A stretch of 64,000 bases of DNA from Archegozetes longisetosus (lineage: Eukaryota; Arthropoda; Arachnida; Sarcoptiformes; Trhypochthoniidae), in NCBI GenBank assembly GCA_018873245.2, contig JAEMBT020000005.1, forward strand, positions 8,914,001-8,978,000, given 5' to 3'. Positions within the stretch are counted from its first letter, which is position 1; each line of letters starts with the position of its first letter. Below the pieces are notes generated by a model. The model searched no databases, was not told where the DNA came from, and saw nothing but the letters and a program-made list of their open reading frames with translations. Shown piece after piece: positions 12,901-22,745 of this stretch. A program made the translations under genes and the position numbers.

Positions 12901-15900
12901 ATTATTTACTAAGTTTACTGATTTTGGCATAAGCCGAAAACGAGAGACTCCTTGATGTAGTTGCCAGAAAAATTTAGACATAGTTTAGATATTTTGATTT
13001 GAATTCTCACTGTGAAGCGATCAGTTATTTTGTCAAAAGTATGATCTGCAGTAAAATCTGTCAAATTGTTGATGTGATCCGAAACAGACCTCTTTTTGTA
13101 AACGTTTTTCTACTCAATACTCACTTAAATGTAATGCTTTTGTCTGTTTTCAGTATTTTAAGTAACAGAACCTAATGATTGGTGTCTTGAACGATGGATT
13201 GAATTTTTACAGTAAAGTAGAGCGCATTTGTCTTAATTTATACTCAATTAAAAGTATTTTTGTGAATCAGGTTTTCACTAAGTTTAGTTGATTTTTCGTC
13301 ATTATCGAAAATTAGAGCAGTGGGCAGAATAAATATATATATTGCGCTTATAGAATATTCTTAATGTGATGAACAATGCATGAAATACAGTTAGCTTACT
13401 TACGAGATGAAGAGTCAACGTATTCGTTCAACAATCAAAAACTCGTCCTAATGTAGAACTACTTCTTGGGTCATGAAACTGAAAAATTTCAGGTATCATA
13501 ATCATAACAATAATAGAAGTAAAGTAACCAAATTTGTTTAGTTGCAGATATTTATCGTTTAAAAGTAAGACTAGTGTTTCATTGTTTAAAGCAATGATCT
13601 AATAGTGATTTTAAGCTAATATTTTTTTGTCAATCATCATACGATTGTCCTCGGAATCTGAAATTAGAGTTAATTATTGATTGCATAGAGACATAAATAT
13701 ATCTGTAAACAAAGATATACTGCACACAAAGGCTTATATTGTGTGTTCCCAGCCAAAGATTGATTCAGCGTCAAAGAAGTCAGTCAGTTCAGGTGTAATT
13801 CAGGTGTAGCGGTAACGTTATTACATTCTATACTGAAATAGTAGACACTTATTGATGAGATGCAGAAAATGGAGAGTTAGTCATAAATACGAGAACTTCC
13901 GCAACTGTTTTATATGCAATCAGATGCCAGTCGTAAATCCATTTTTAATAGAGACCCGCAGCTTTCGTTAGCTGTCTCGAACTCCACATTTCACTATCGA
14001 GTCAATTATTTAAACAATTTGATTATAATAATTGCGTTGAACACATTTGTCTCACTCTATCCATGATTTAAACTAAATTATTGAAAATATAAATGACTTA
14101 ATCTGAATTTGAATCCTAGCATTCATTTCGATTATTTGATAGATTTGATTTCCATAAGATTTTACTGATTTTTAAATCGATTCTGAAAAGAACAAATTAT
14201 TTAAACAGATTTTGGATCAGATTCAACAGAGTTTGACAAATATTTACTCAGAAAAAATAGATTCACAGCCGTCTCATTAGAATTACGCATAAAAATTGCA
14301 TAATTTAGACTTGACTTAAGTGATGACAGGAAATATTCAACTTTTATGATAATTTTGTTTGAAAATCAATCGTTTGAATAAAAGAAAACTTAAAAGTTTG
14401 ATACAAGCCGTGCGCTTTCGTGTCGTCAGCCGTTAACCGATTCTCAAAAATAACTTAAACTTTCAGTAGAAGTAACTTAAATTACTTTCTGCTTCATATT
14501 TTACTCAAATTTAACCATTTTATGAGTTGTTTAGTGTTCGCAAAACTTAAATAACTATAAATGTCTTTAAATTTGAATGTTAAGTACAGTGAAATTGCTT
14601 TTCTAATTGATTAGTTATTTGAGTCTATTTTTCGATAAATAATTATTTTTTATGAGACATTAACTTTCACGACAATTAATTACTTTTTGACAATCGAAAA
14701 AACTTCAATTATTTCTCAACATTTCAATTGTTTATTGCAAAAACTGAATAAAACGTTGAATTTGTGAGTAAAGTAATTACTGTGAAACATGATCTCCACT
14801 ACGGAAATAAAGTGAGTTCTTAGTCCTGCTGTCAGTCTTTAATTTATACATTAGTCGACCACTCTTGCCATCGATTTAGTATTGAGCAAACCTAATATAT
14901 CATGGATTATGAGTATGCAATCCATAAGCCCAAAACTGTGTTATTCCTAATGCAACCATCACGAATATGAGAGACTTATTTCTCTTGTTATTCAAAAATA
15001 TTTTGTCATCAATCGTATAAAAAATTGTTCAGTCGTTTCATTCTCTGGACAAGTTTTAAACGAGAGATGCAGCTCAACTTAAGATTTGATATTCTCTTTT
15101 GATGGTATGAGGAATGGGATAAAGAATATGAGAGAGCGAACAAATATTGTTAGATTGTTAGCTTGATTTGCGTCAATCATAAACTTTTGTACGATTTCAT
15201 TATTTTCAGATTTTGTATATTTTTTCTTATGATTCGTTTTATTCGACTGGTATCTTAAGAACTTCTAAAATTACAGTCCAATTCAATTCAATTCTATTGA
15301 AGTAGTATAAGAAGTAGAAAAAAGAATATGTTTTTACTTAATATTTTTTTTTATTGAATTTTGTTTTGAATTTATTTTTACGATATATACGATTTATAAT
15401 AACGATAATAATATATGCGATTGTTATCTATCTGTCGATGTTTGCAACGAATTTCTATAAATTTCTTATACAATAGAAATGCTTTTGATGATTATGACTA
15501 TGATTACAATTTTTATTCTTATTTTACTTATACTAAAAAATATGGAAATCAATTGGTATTAGATAATCAAACAGCAATTTCTATTTATGCTCACATTATC
15601 TGTCGTTTCGTGAACACAATCGACACGCGACTCATATTCTGACTGATATTGCGACCAATATTTGTGCCAATATTTCTACTCTATTATTATTGACTGTACT
15701 TCTACTCAATCAAATTGGTCTGAGTTTGTGAGACAACTTTGTGTGATCTTATGCCAAACCACTATATACTAAATACTATCTTATATGACAACAGACACTA
15801 AAGACAAGTTGCAATCACTAACATTAATAAGTCTGTTGAGACAAACCAATATATAATATGCCTGTAACGTAGGCAAAGGTAACGGAAAGCGTTTTTCTTT

Positions 15901-18900
15901 TTTGTAAATACAGCAAAAATAGAGTAAGTTTCACTTTTGTCATAGATAGTTATCGATGTTTTTTAAGCTTATTTCATGCATACTTCACTGAAACTGTGCA
16001 TAACGTGAGGGCTCAAACACATGAAAGCTGAAACAATCGAACAGCAAATAGAATACAGATCTAAGACTCACACATTTTGTTATACAGATAAATATTTTAT
16101 GCAATTTGTTTATTCTGTTTGTTTCACTTCGATATTAGTGACAGTACTGTACAAATACTTACTATAAAACTGATTGCATTTGTATTTTTACTTTTGAAGA
16201 ATCATTAATACAGAAAAACAAAGCGACTAAACGACTAAAACTTTAATACATTACAAGTTCTGAAAGTATGACAACAAATGCATTGAATGGAAATGCATTT
16301 TGTATCGTATTTCTAACGAATGAGAAAATGACGTAAATATGTTTGAGATAACTACTTTTTCAGGTGAAATGTTCAAAATACGATACAATTAGATTGAAGG
16401 CTCAAATCTGCGTTTATGATTGAATTTGGACTTTATGATATCTGTAAGACTTCAGATTATGTAAGTTTAGCATTAGTTTAGACATTAATTAGAAAACTAA
16501 CTGCGAGTTAGATAAAGACTAGAATTGAATGTTTCAAATAATGTCCGCTTTGGTCGGCGTTTGGAATATTGGTTTTGCGTGACATTACTTCACATTATTT
16601 CACGACAAACTCATATAAAAGCTTTGATTTGAACGTAAGTCCAGTCCACGAATGATCGTTTGAGTGAAAGCACAGTAAAGGCAGAGCTATAATCATACTC
16701 TTCACACAATTCTTATGTCATATTCTCTGCCGAACACTAAACCGAACGCTAAACACGCAAACTCTTAATACTCTATAGCCTGATAATTTGTCCCATAAAT
16801 ACTTTTTTAGCTTTTATTCAAGGGCTCAATATATTCGCCATAATTAACGCAACGATTTATTGCTCAGCTATTAATCCTTTTTTTGTGTCAATAGACTTGT
16901 CAATGACGTTAAGACTACGACTGGACATACCTTCCATAGCGAGTAGCGGCTCATCCCTTTGGCTTCACTGTGATTACGATTTAGAAAACGATTCTTTATA
17001 TTCAGTTAAATGGTATCTAAATTTCTGTATATAATATTCAAAAACAATAGAGAATCAATAGTTGGCACAAATTGTGGGCAGAAATAACGGGATGAGTGAG
17101 TGCTATAAAAGCTGTCACTTATCTCGTTAGTCGACCAGACGATTGAGTTTCTATCGAATTATTGGTTGTGTCACACTGTTCACAATGTCTTACATTTGTT
17201 CAAAGGTATAAAAACAATCTGGAATTTTATCGATACGTCACAGAACCGGACTCAGACTCACCATCTGCAACACCCGACAAGTTCTTCAAGCAGATCGGCA
17301 TTTACGTTGATGTAAGAATTGCTCTCTTGTGTTACCTCTGATTCCCATGAGTTGCACTTTATTTGACGCTTTGTTCTCGTTTTTCTTATGACTAAAGACC
17401 AAAAAATCGAATTCAACACATGTTTTGTTAGAGACGACTGATTTGAACACTGAGGGAACTTTTATGGTTGAAGTGTCCACCACTACATTCAAATCGGTAA
17501 CAATTGTTTACTATTCATCACACCATTAGTCAATTTTGTCATTTTTCAATTTAGGTCAAACGAGTCAAAGATTTGAGGATTTATGGTACGTATCACTTTC
17601 TAAATGTTAATCTTAAGCATAAGTTAAGTTGTGTTTTATCATTCAGTTTAATAATAGCCTTGTTTTCTATGCCTTACCCAACAAACCCGAGATAACGGTC
17701 ACAGATAACAGTGACATACGGTTTCTTCACACTTACCATCAGATAAGAACAGCAATTATTCAAACTTTAACTCAAAATGATCAACAAATACAGGAGTTGT
17801 TGAGAAAAATGCATATCATTTTAAGAACTCGAGTGTTATGTAATAAAAGTGTGTTTGGCAGCAGTTAAATGCTGTCAACTTAAAAATGCACACTATATTA
17901 CTTTAAGAATTGATTTAATTTTTAAATCAAATAAGAAAAATGAATAGTGAGTCGCGCTTTTATTAAACAAAATTCTTGACGGATATATTTTTTGTCAAAT
18001 TGATAACAGCGTAAAACTATCTAATTATTTAGTTTAAAAAAATCAATTCATATTCATCAGCACAATAGTGACAAAATTCAATTTGATTTTAGCCTCAGGT
18101 CTATTAATTAAAAATGTTTCTTACGCCTTTCAACCTATAATCAGACACACTGTATTAACTTTTAGTTTCATTGATTAACTAAAAATCAAAATTTCTTTAT
18201 TTCAAATTAAGTTTGAGGCAACGGACTTGGTTGAAAAAACATTTTATTGATATTTTTCAAACAAGAAATATCGAACCAAATGTGCAGTTATGTCAAAATT
18301 GTTGATAGCGTTCATGTATCGCAAACTTTTAGGAGTATTGGATATTTCGACTAACATCTTATTGACTCACAGATTCGTGAAATATTCAGACAAAATTCCA
18401 CTTTAATAGCATTGTGACTGTCATTGAAATTCTAAAACTTAATGAACGTTCAGTCGAACCCATACTCTAACAGCGCGCTCAACGCTGTATTCAGCCAAAC
18501 GTTACATTTCAGACATTTAGTGATTCTGACATTTATTACAAAAATACTCGTATTGAAAATTAGTTGTAGTATATATCCAACCATTTGGTGACATGAGGGC
18601 TAAAAAAGTCAACCAAAACCACATAACAGTCAACAAGATAGTATTTTTTTCATTCGATTATCGCTTATAATGGACAGCTATGGATAGATGTTTTATATTC
18701 AATAAATATCTGAACAAATTTCAGTTGATTACAAAGATCAAAATTACTTGATATTGAGATAAAACCACGCTGCAGCGCGTTCTTCCAAACAAATCTTATG
18801 ATAAATCCTTTTTAGGACAAGTCTTAGGATTTTTCTGTTTCTCAAAACAAAGTTATCTTAAGATTTAAGGCTAAGATTAGAATAAATCTTAGGATTAATT

Positions 18901-21900
18901 TACACACTTAGAATAACATTAAGTCGGTTTAAAGAGATTTCTGTTTCACCAAAATAATTTTTAAATTTTAGGTCAAAAATTCTTAAATATAGACTAAAAG
19001 ATAAGTTAACTAAACAGTTGTCTTAATGAGTTATTTGTTTTTTGTTTTCAAATGACAAATAACAGAAATTTTAATATTAGAAAAGAGTGTTTTTAAAGAC
19101 AGACGAAATCCGTTAGAAGTATTCAATGATAAAGAATGCATTCAAAAGTTTAGATCACACTTGTTTTGTTGACATTTCGCGATAATTTTGTGTTGTTTTG
19201 GTCGGTGAGACTCCGTTTAAACTAAGAGAGAAGTCAGTCTCCAATGTGTTAACACTTCGACGAATTAATTTCAGATAAATAGGATAATAAATCAATTTAT
19301 TTATAATTCATTTAATTTTAACCAAAATCTCTCTGAATTAATTGTTTAATAATGAATTCGAGTTGAATTAATAATTCAATTCATGTAATTTGAAGTTTAG
19401 GTAAGAAAAAGCAATGTTTGGCGGTCATTGTTGTAAAATCTATCCTAACTATCCTAAGTTTAAGATCCTCTAATTTTTTTGTGAAACACTTTTAACCTTA
19501 GGATTTTCAATATCCTAAGCGTAGGATCCAAACCCTAGGATAAGTGACATTAACGAAACGCAGAGCGCCTAACCTAATAGCAAAGTTGACAAACTGAAAA
19601 TTTTCAAATCAAATTCAGTAATCAATTCAGTAATTACTGAATTCTGAACAAGCAATTTTAAAGAATCAGAATATTTTGTTCTTTAAATAAGTTATTATTT
19701 AACGCTAGTATATCACATTGACTGTTATGTCGTTTGGCTCTTTTCATTCGGCCCTTATGTAGTCATACCATATCTAATAGTGACAGAGCTCTAGGTTTTC
19801 GGTAAGCTATTCTTTTAGTATTCTCAATACATTTTATCATATTGTCAATTCTCATAAAGATTTATAACATAATATCAAATAGTTTATATGATTTTGAAAA
19901 ACAATACTAAGAACACATGACTACAAACGAACTTGAATTTTTATGCAATTTTCAAACCAGTTAATTACCTGTTATGTTTTGAATAAGTTATTGGAGTCAT
20001 TGGATTTGCCAAATTGATGATTCGACGCTATAGTATGAAAAATAGTTTTGCTCAGTTTGTAAGCCTGAGCGCTCTCATTGTATTGTAATGTATTTGGACA
20101 GAGTTTATATTAATGAAAAAAGAAATATTTGATGTTTGGCATAATTACTCGACTTTAGACACAGTCAGTTTGATATCTGATGTGCTATAAGTCTATAGTG
20201 AATAGTTGTTGCGCTTAATCACAAGTTTATCAATAATTAAAAAGTCAGAACTGAAGGAAGAGAAAAGTTATAAGTAGTAGGAGAGGAAAAATAGGTTTCT
20301 TGAGATTAGGTATAAAAATTGAATTAAGTCGGCGAATACACTTTAAGTGTTATTATTATTACACAATATTGAATTTTATGTTCATCTCATCTCAATGTTG
20401 TTCTAAACTATGTTTGCAGTACTGCCGCAGAGAGGAATTGAAATAATTGGATCTAAACCGGAATACAAGATGGGCGAAGATATACTCAATCTTACATGTG
20501 TAGCAAAAAAGTCTAAACCCCTCCAAATCCTAGCCTGGTATATAAATCATATTAGAGTAAGAATTTTGTGCCACTAAAAAAGTGACACGTTTTGCAATAA
20601 TCGTTTCTGAATACGTTTTACTCAAATGATACCATTTTCTTACGATAAGTTTTATATTTTTGCCCTTTTTCTAGGTTTTAGGAAATGATCCCAAAATGAA
20701 CTTGAGTTTACCAGAGGTTGATCTTGAGTCAGATGGATTGGTGTCATCAAGTCTTGGTATTAGTCTCTCGTTGTTATCTAACGATCATTTGTCTAATGGA
20801 GTTTTGGCATTAAGGTATACATACATTACATTCACTTCTAATGGCACTAAACATCTATACGTAAACGTCTGTACGCATCCAAAGCCTATTTTAGTAAATA
20901 TTTGCAATAATAGCTGTTTTAATATTCATATTCACTCAACGATACAATGCTCAATATTTTATGCAATAATAACTTATAAATAGAGACAATATTTTAAAGT
21001 CACAATTTTTTACTTTTCGCTAAAATTCATGAAATTTGATCCTTAATTATAAGAATAAATAATTTCAAATTCGTGCCAAACTTATTCATGACATCGAAAA
21101 ATATGCGCATTTATACATAATTTAATATTTTATTTACCAATTCAAATATATTTTACATTAGGATAACCCCATTTCCATCTAATTTGATCGTTAGATATGT
21201 TTATTTGAACATAAACTCAAATTAGTCACAGAATATATTCACTAATCTTATGTTGCAATCGTTCTAAAAGTTTTTCCAAAAGTTTTTCCAAAGTTTTACC
21301 AACAGCTTTTCCAACAGTTCTCTTAATACATTGCAACTAATATTCGTGTTTCATAGTTGAAGTTCAATTGAAATGCAATCAAAGTATAATTTTGGTGCTG
21401 AGCACAATTATTCATAGAAAATGATTGAATTGGGATGAGTTAAGCCAGAAGTTTGTCATAAGTGAAGTTAAGCCAGATATGATTTATTTATAAGTTTTAT
21501 ATGTTTAGACAGTGAAACATTATTTATAGCCCTGAAAGTAAATGATTAATTTGCAATCGTTACCGATCGATAAGTGATAGATTAGAAATAAATGATAGGC
21601 GTTGGAAAACTCTGTTATATAGATCTGCTCTGATTTTCTACACGTATCAATGATTTTATATCTGATTAAATCTATTCGAATAAATGATTGAAATCCATAT
21701 TATATTAAAGAGTGAATAAATTACTGCCAAAAACTACTGACTCTCTAATTGAATATTGAGTCGTAAACTGTATTATTGGTCAATAGCATCAGTTCTGTAT
21801 TAATAGAGTTAAACTTAACTGAGTTAGAAATGACGAGTTAGACAACAAAATTAGACAATCAAATAGTTTGAAATATAATAAACTTATTGAATAACCACTT

Positions 21901-22500
21901 AAAGGTGCTCTTCAATCATATCTCAAATATATGGCGTCAATTTTGAAGAGCTTGTTATCGAAGAACACGGGCGTTACACTAGATTACAGCAAACAGAAGG
22001 AGATTATGAAAGCCTAGGCGAAGAGTATAGTCCTCCTCAAATTCATGGGCACACCAACAAATATAATATCGGCGATATCGTTCATCTAAACTGCTCCACA
22101 TTACCAGCATCGCCATCACCACTCTTGGAGTGGTTTATAAATGGAAGAGAAGTGAGAGCACTAAACTTCATCACCTATTAGTCAATCTTTTCTGTTATCC
22201 TTTTTTTGTTTGAACGAAAACTTTTTATGTTTCTCTATGGATACTATTGTAATCGATCTGATGTTTGTTGGGTTTGTATTTCGTTATAGGCTCTCAGCTC
22301 ACAACTAATCACTTACACTGAACCCAAACAACTTGACGATAATCTAATGTTTAGTTCAACAATTTATGACAACTTCGCTGACTTTGAAGCTCAAAAAAAG
22401 AGTTCTGTATTAGGATTACGTTTTGAAATCACTAAACAACACTATCAGGTATCAGACGAACTATTTATCAATTAAAGTAAAACAAATAACCATTTTCAGT

Positions 22501-22556
<56 letters not shown>

Positions 22557-22745
22557 GCTCTTTGAGTTAAAGAATGTTTTCTTATTGTTTGTTTTAATGT
22601 TGTTTAAAGACATCTGACGGCACTTTAAGACTAAGATGTACTGCAACTCACGCCAAGATTATTAGTCGCGACAACGCAGAACTGGTGCTGTTTTCGGGTG
22701 GCAGACAAAGTTCATCATTATTCGCTTCTTATGCTACTGCCAATG
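1784..22745 (+). CDS. Beaten-path (Beat) family immunoglobulin protein, ten-exon model, 3' end not found
   Basis: Beat proteins are secreted or membrane-tethered Ig proteins that bind Sidestep-family receptors and control motor-axon defasciculation and synaptic choice in insects. Model exons: 1784-1877, 16895-17012, 17206-17311, 17399-17496, 17555-17585, 20420-20556, 20675-20814, 21905-22151, 22290-22448, 22610-22745. All junctions agree in phase except one frame break in exon 4. Ig1 shows LHCDYDLENDSLYSVKWYKN followed by EFYRY, the Beat signature. Ig2 has LPQRGIEIIGSKPEY, NLTC, WYIN and LALRC. A third domain repeats the Ig2 pattern (PPQIHGHTNKYNIGD, LNCS, WFING, SSVLGLRF, DGTLRLRCTAT). The last exon ends in phase 1, so at least one more exon (tail, GPI signal or TM) lies downstream; I could not identify it. 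The family call is firm. The 15-kb first intron and the third Ig belonging to the same transcript are inferred from phase. Confidence 0.75.
4624..4672. repeat. (GA)n microsatellite
   Basis: About 49 bp of uninterrupted GA dinucleotides. On the opposite strand it produces an artificial Ser-Leu repeat frame. Confidence 0.97.
5005..5023. repeat. (TA)n microsatellite
   Basis: About nine TA dinucleotides between AGCG and TCGC. Confidence 0.95.
6312..6350. repeat. Short telomere-like array, CCTAA/TTAGG type
   Basis: Three TAACC units, a degenerate CAACT, then three TAATC units, a strict 5-bp periodicity. TTAGG is the common arthropod telomere repeat, so this is a small interstitial relic or a chance pentanucleotide array. 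Confidence 0.6.
6857..6910. repeat. (TG)n(AG)n compound microsatellite
   Basis: A TG run of about 16 bp is followed directly by an AG run of about 38 bp. Confidence 0.97.
11105..11241. mobile_element. TA-flanked MITE, 137 bp, copy 1 (mariner/pogo-like ends)
   Basis: The left end CAGTGAAACCTGTTCAACT and the reverse complement of the right end, CAGTAAAACTGCATAACT, form imperfect terminal inverted repeats flanked by TA on both sides. The CAGT-AACCT type end with TA duplication is typical of the Tc1/mariner-pogo superfamily. A second copy of nearly equal length lies at 59914-60049 and shares the internal TAGCACTTTTAT-like segment. Confidence 0.75.
12595..12672. repeat. Degenerate tandem repeat of CTATATATGACTA type
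   Basis: Four or five diverging units of CTATATATGACTA/CGATATAGACCA follow one another. This is simple-sequence drift, with no coding signal. Confidence 0.6.
16895..17012 (+). CDS. Beat exon 2: Ig1 A-C strands
   Basis: The acceptor follows a pyrimidine-rich run ending tgtcaatag. The frame reads LSMTLRLRLDIP, then SSLWLHC and DYDLENDSLYSVK, and ends inside the invariant Trp codon (TG|gtatct). The pattern C-x-Y-x-L-x-x-D-x-LYSVKW is characteristic of the Beat Ig1 domain, with the B-strand cysteine present. The exon enters with two bases of a split codon and leaves with two. Confidence 0.85.
17206..17311 (+). CDS. Beat exon 3: Ig1 C'-D strands
   Basis: The exon begins with the G completing the Trp codon and continues YKNNLEFYRYVTEPDSDSPS to GIYVD before donor gtaaga. 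WYK...EFYRY...(G)I.VD is the Beat Ig1 signature. The short flanking introns (193 and 87 bp) contrast with the 15-kb intron proposed upstream. Confidence 0.85.
17399..17496 (+). CDS. Beat exon 4: Ig1 E-F-G strands, frame broken
   Basis: The first part reads THVLLETTDLNTEGT and the last part VEVSTTTFKS. Together they match the Beat stretch that ends in an F-x-C-E-V-S motif. The two halves lie in different frames, and the exon is 98 bp where phase requires 99, so one base appears to be missing around 17457-17466, next to a TTT run. Even after allowing for that, valine sits where the F-strand cysteine is expected. This is either an assembly indel in a divergent Ig1 or a real lesion. Confidence 0.6.
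17555..17585 (+). CDS. Beat exon 5: Ig1-Ig2 linker micro-exon
   Basis: This 31-bp exon encodes VKRVKDLRIY plus one base. It follows a pyrimidine-rich acceptor (ttttcaatttag) and precedes donor gtacgt. The split codon joins to exon 20420 as V-LPQRG, giving the usual Beat linker into Ig2. The phase match over a 2.8-kb intron is good support. Confidence 0.65.
17735..17915 (+). mobile_element. Dispersed repeat, copy 1 (partner of 29540-29735)
   Basis: About 180 bp, including GTTGAGAAAAATGCATAT and TTTGGCAGCAGTTAAATGCT, recurs in reverse complement at 29540-29735 with high similarity throughout. It lies in a Beat intron. No coding capacity is evident, so it is probably a non-autonomous element; superfamily unknown. 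Confidence 0.75.
18775..19575. mobile_element. Possible inverted-repeat element with TAGGAT motifs
   Basis: The left end (GCAGCGCGTTCTTCC, then AAATCC, TCTTAGGAT and GTTTCTCAAAA) resembles the reverse complement of the right end (TTTTTGTGAAAC, CTTAGGAT, TAGGATCC, GCAGAGCGC). The arms are imperfect and the edges uncertain. It resembles a degraded non-autonomous DNA transposon but has no clear target duplication. Confidence 0.35.
20420..20556 (+). CDS. Beat exon 6: Ig2 A-C strands
   Basis: After acceptor tgtttgcag the frame reads LPQRGIEIIGSKPEYKMGED, then ILNLTCVAKKSKP and LAWYINHIR before donor gtaaga. LP.RG..I.G..P.Y..GD..N..C....KP...L.WYIN is the hallmark of the Beat second Ig domain. The exon ends in phase 0, just after the C-strand WYIN motif. 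Confidence 0.88.
20675..20814 (+). CDS. Beat exon 7: Ig2 D-F strands
   Basis: Reads VLGNDPKMNLSLPEVDLESD, then VSSSLGISLSLLSNDHLSNG and VLALR, ending in phase 2 at donor gtatac. The S.LG..........F..G...L.C pattern is that of Beat Ig2; the F-strand cysteine is the first residue of the next exon. Confidence 0.85.
21905..22151 (+). CDS. Beat exon 8: end of Ig2, linker, start of the third Ig
   Basis: One base completes the arginine codon, then CSSIISQIYG finishes Ig2. An acidic linker (EELVIEEHGRYTRLQQTEGD) leads into PPQIHGHTNKYNIGDIVHLN, then C and LEWFINGRE before donor gtgaga. The exon thus joins two Ig domains covalently, which is the main evidence that the third domain belongs to this gene. 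The acceptor (cacttaaag) is weak in pyrimidines, but phase and the conserved cysteine support it. Confidence 0.75.
22290..22448 (+). CDS. Beat exon 9: third Ig, middle strands
   Basis: Exactly 53 codons in phase 0, from ALSSQLITYTEPKQ to SSVLGLRFEITKQHYQ, with donor gtatca. The intron before it interrupts the domain at the same place and phase as in Ig2 (after W.ING/WYIN), as expected from duplication of the Ig2 exons. Confidence 0.82.
22502..22554. repeat. (CT)n microsatellite within a Beat intron
   Basis: About 53 bp of pure CT on the sense strand within the 161-bp intron 22449-22609, starting about 53 bp after the donor and ending about 55 bp before the acceptor. A tract of this type can act as an oversized polypyrimidine stretch. 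Confidence 0.95.
22610..22745 (+). CDS. Beat exon 10: third Ig, F-G strands and start of tail
   Basis: Reads TSDGTLRLRCTATHAKIISR, then NAELVLFSGGRQSSSLFASY ending ATAN, with donor gtatgt in phase 1. DG.L.L.C.AT is the Beat F-strand motif. The Ser-rich end looks like the start of the membrane-proximal tail, whose exon was not found. The intron before it carries a 53-bp CT tract. Confidence 0.82.

Larger units (their letters stand above)
1878..16894. other. Long non-coding stretch, putative Beat intron 1
   Basis: I found no exon with both splice signals and recognisable protein content. It holds GA and TA tracts, a TTAGG-like array at 6312-6350, a 137-bp TA-flanked inverted-repeat element (11105-11241) and degenerate ATATATGACT repeats (12595-12672). 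The 5880-6190 part is somewhat richer in G+C and open on the minus strand for about 65 codons, but resembles nothing I know. An open minus frame at 8225-8485 has no splice context. Confidence 0.45.
17586..20419. other. Beat intron 5 with repeat-derived sequence
   Basis: This long intron holds one copy of a hairpin-type repeat (about 17735-17915) and a possible inverted-repeat element rich in TAGGAT motifs (about 18775-19575). The open frame at 17629-17868 lies across the first repeat and is not considered coding. Confidence 0.5.

Noticed and set aside
17629-17868. 79-codon plus-strand open frame
   Set aside because: It lies across a dispersed repeat that recurs inverted at 29540-29735 and sits inside a Beat intron, so it is repeat-derived.
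22423-22646. Two open frames on opposite strands around the CT tract
   Set aside because: Both are translations of the dinucleotide repeat; the sequence is a Beat intron flanked by two real exons.
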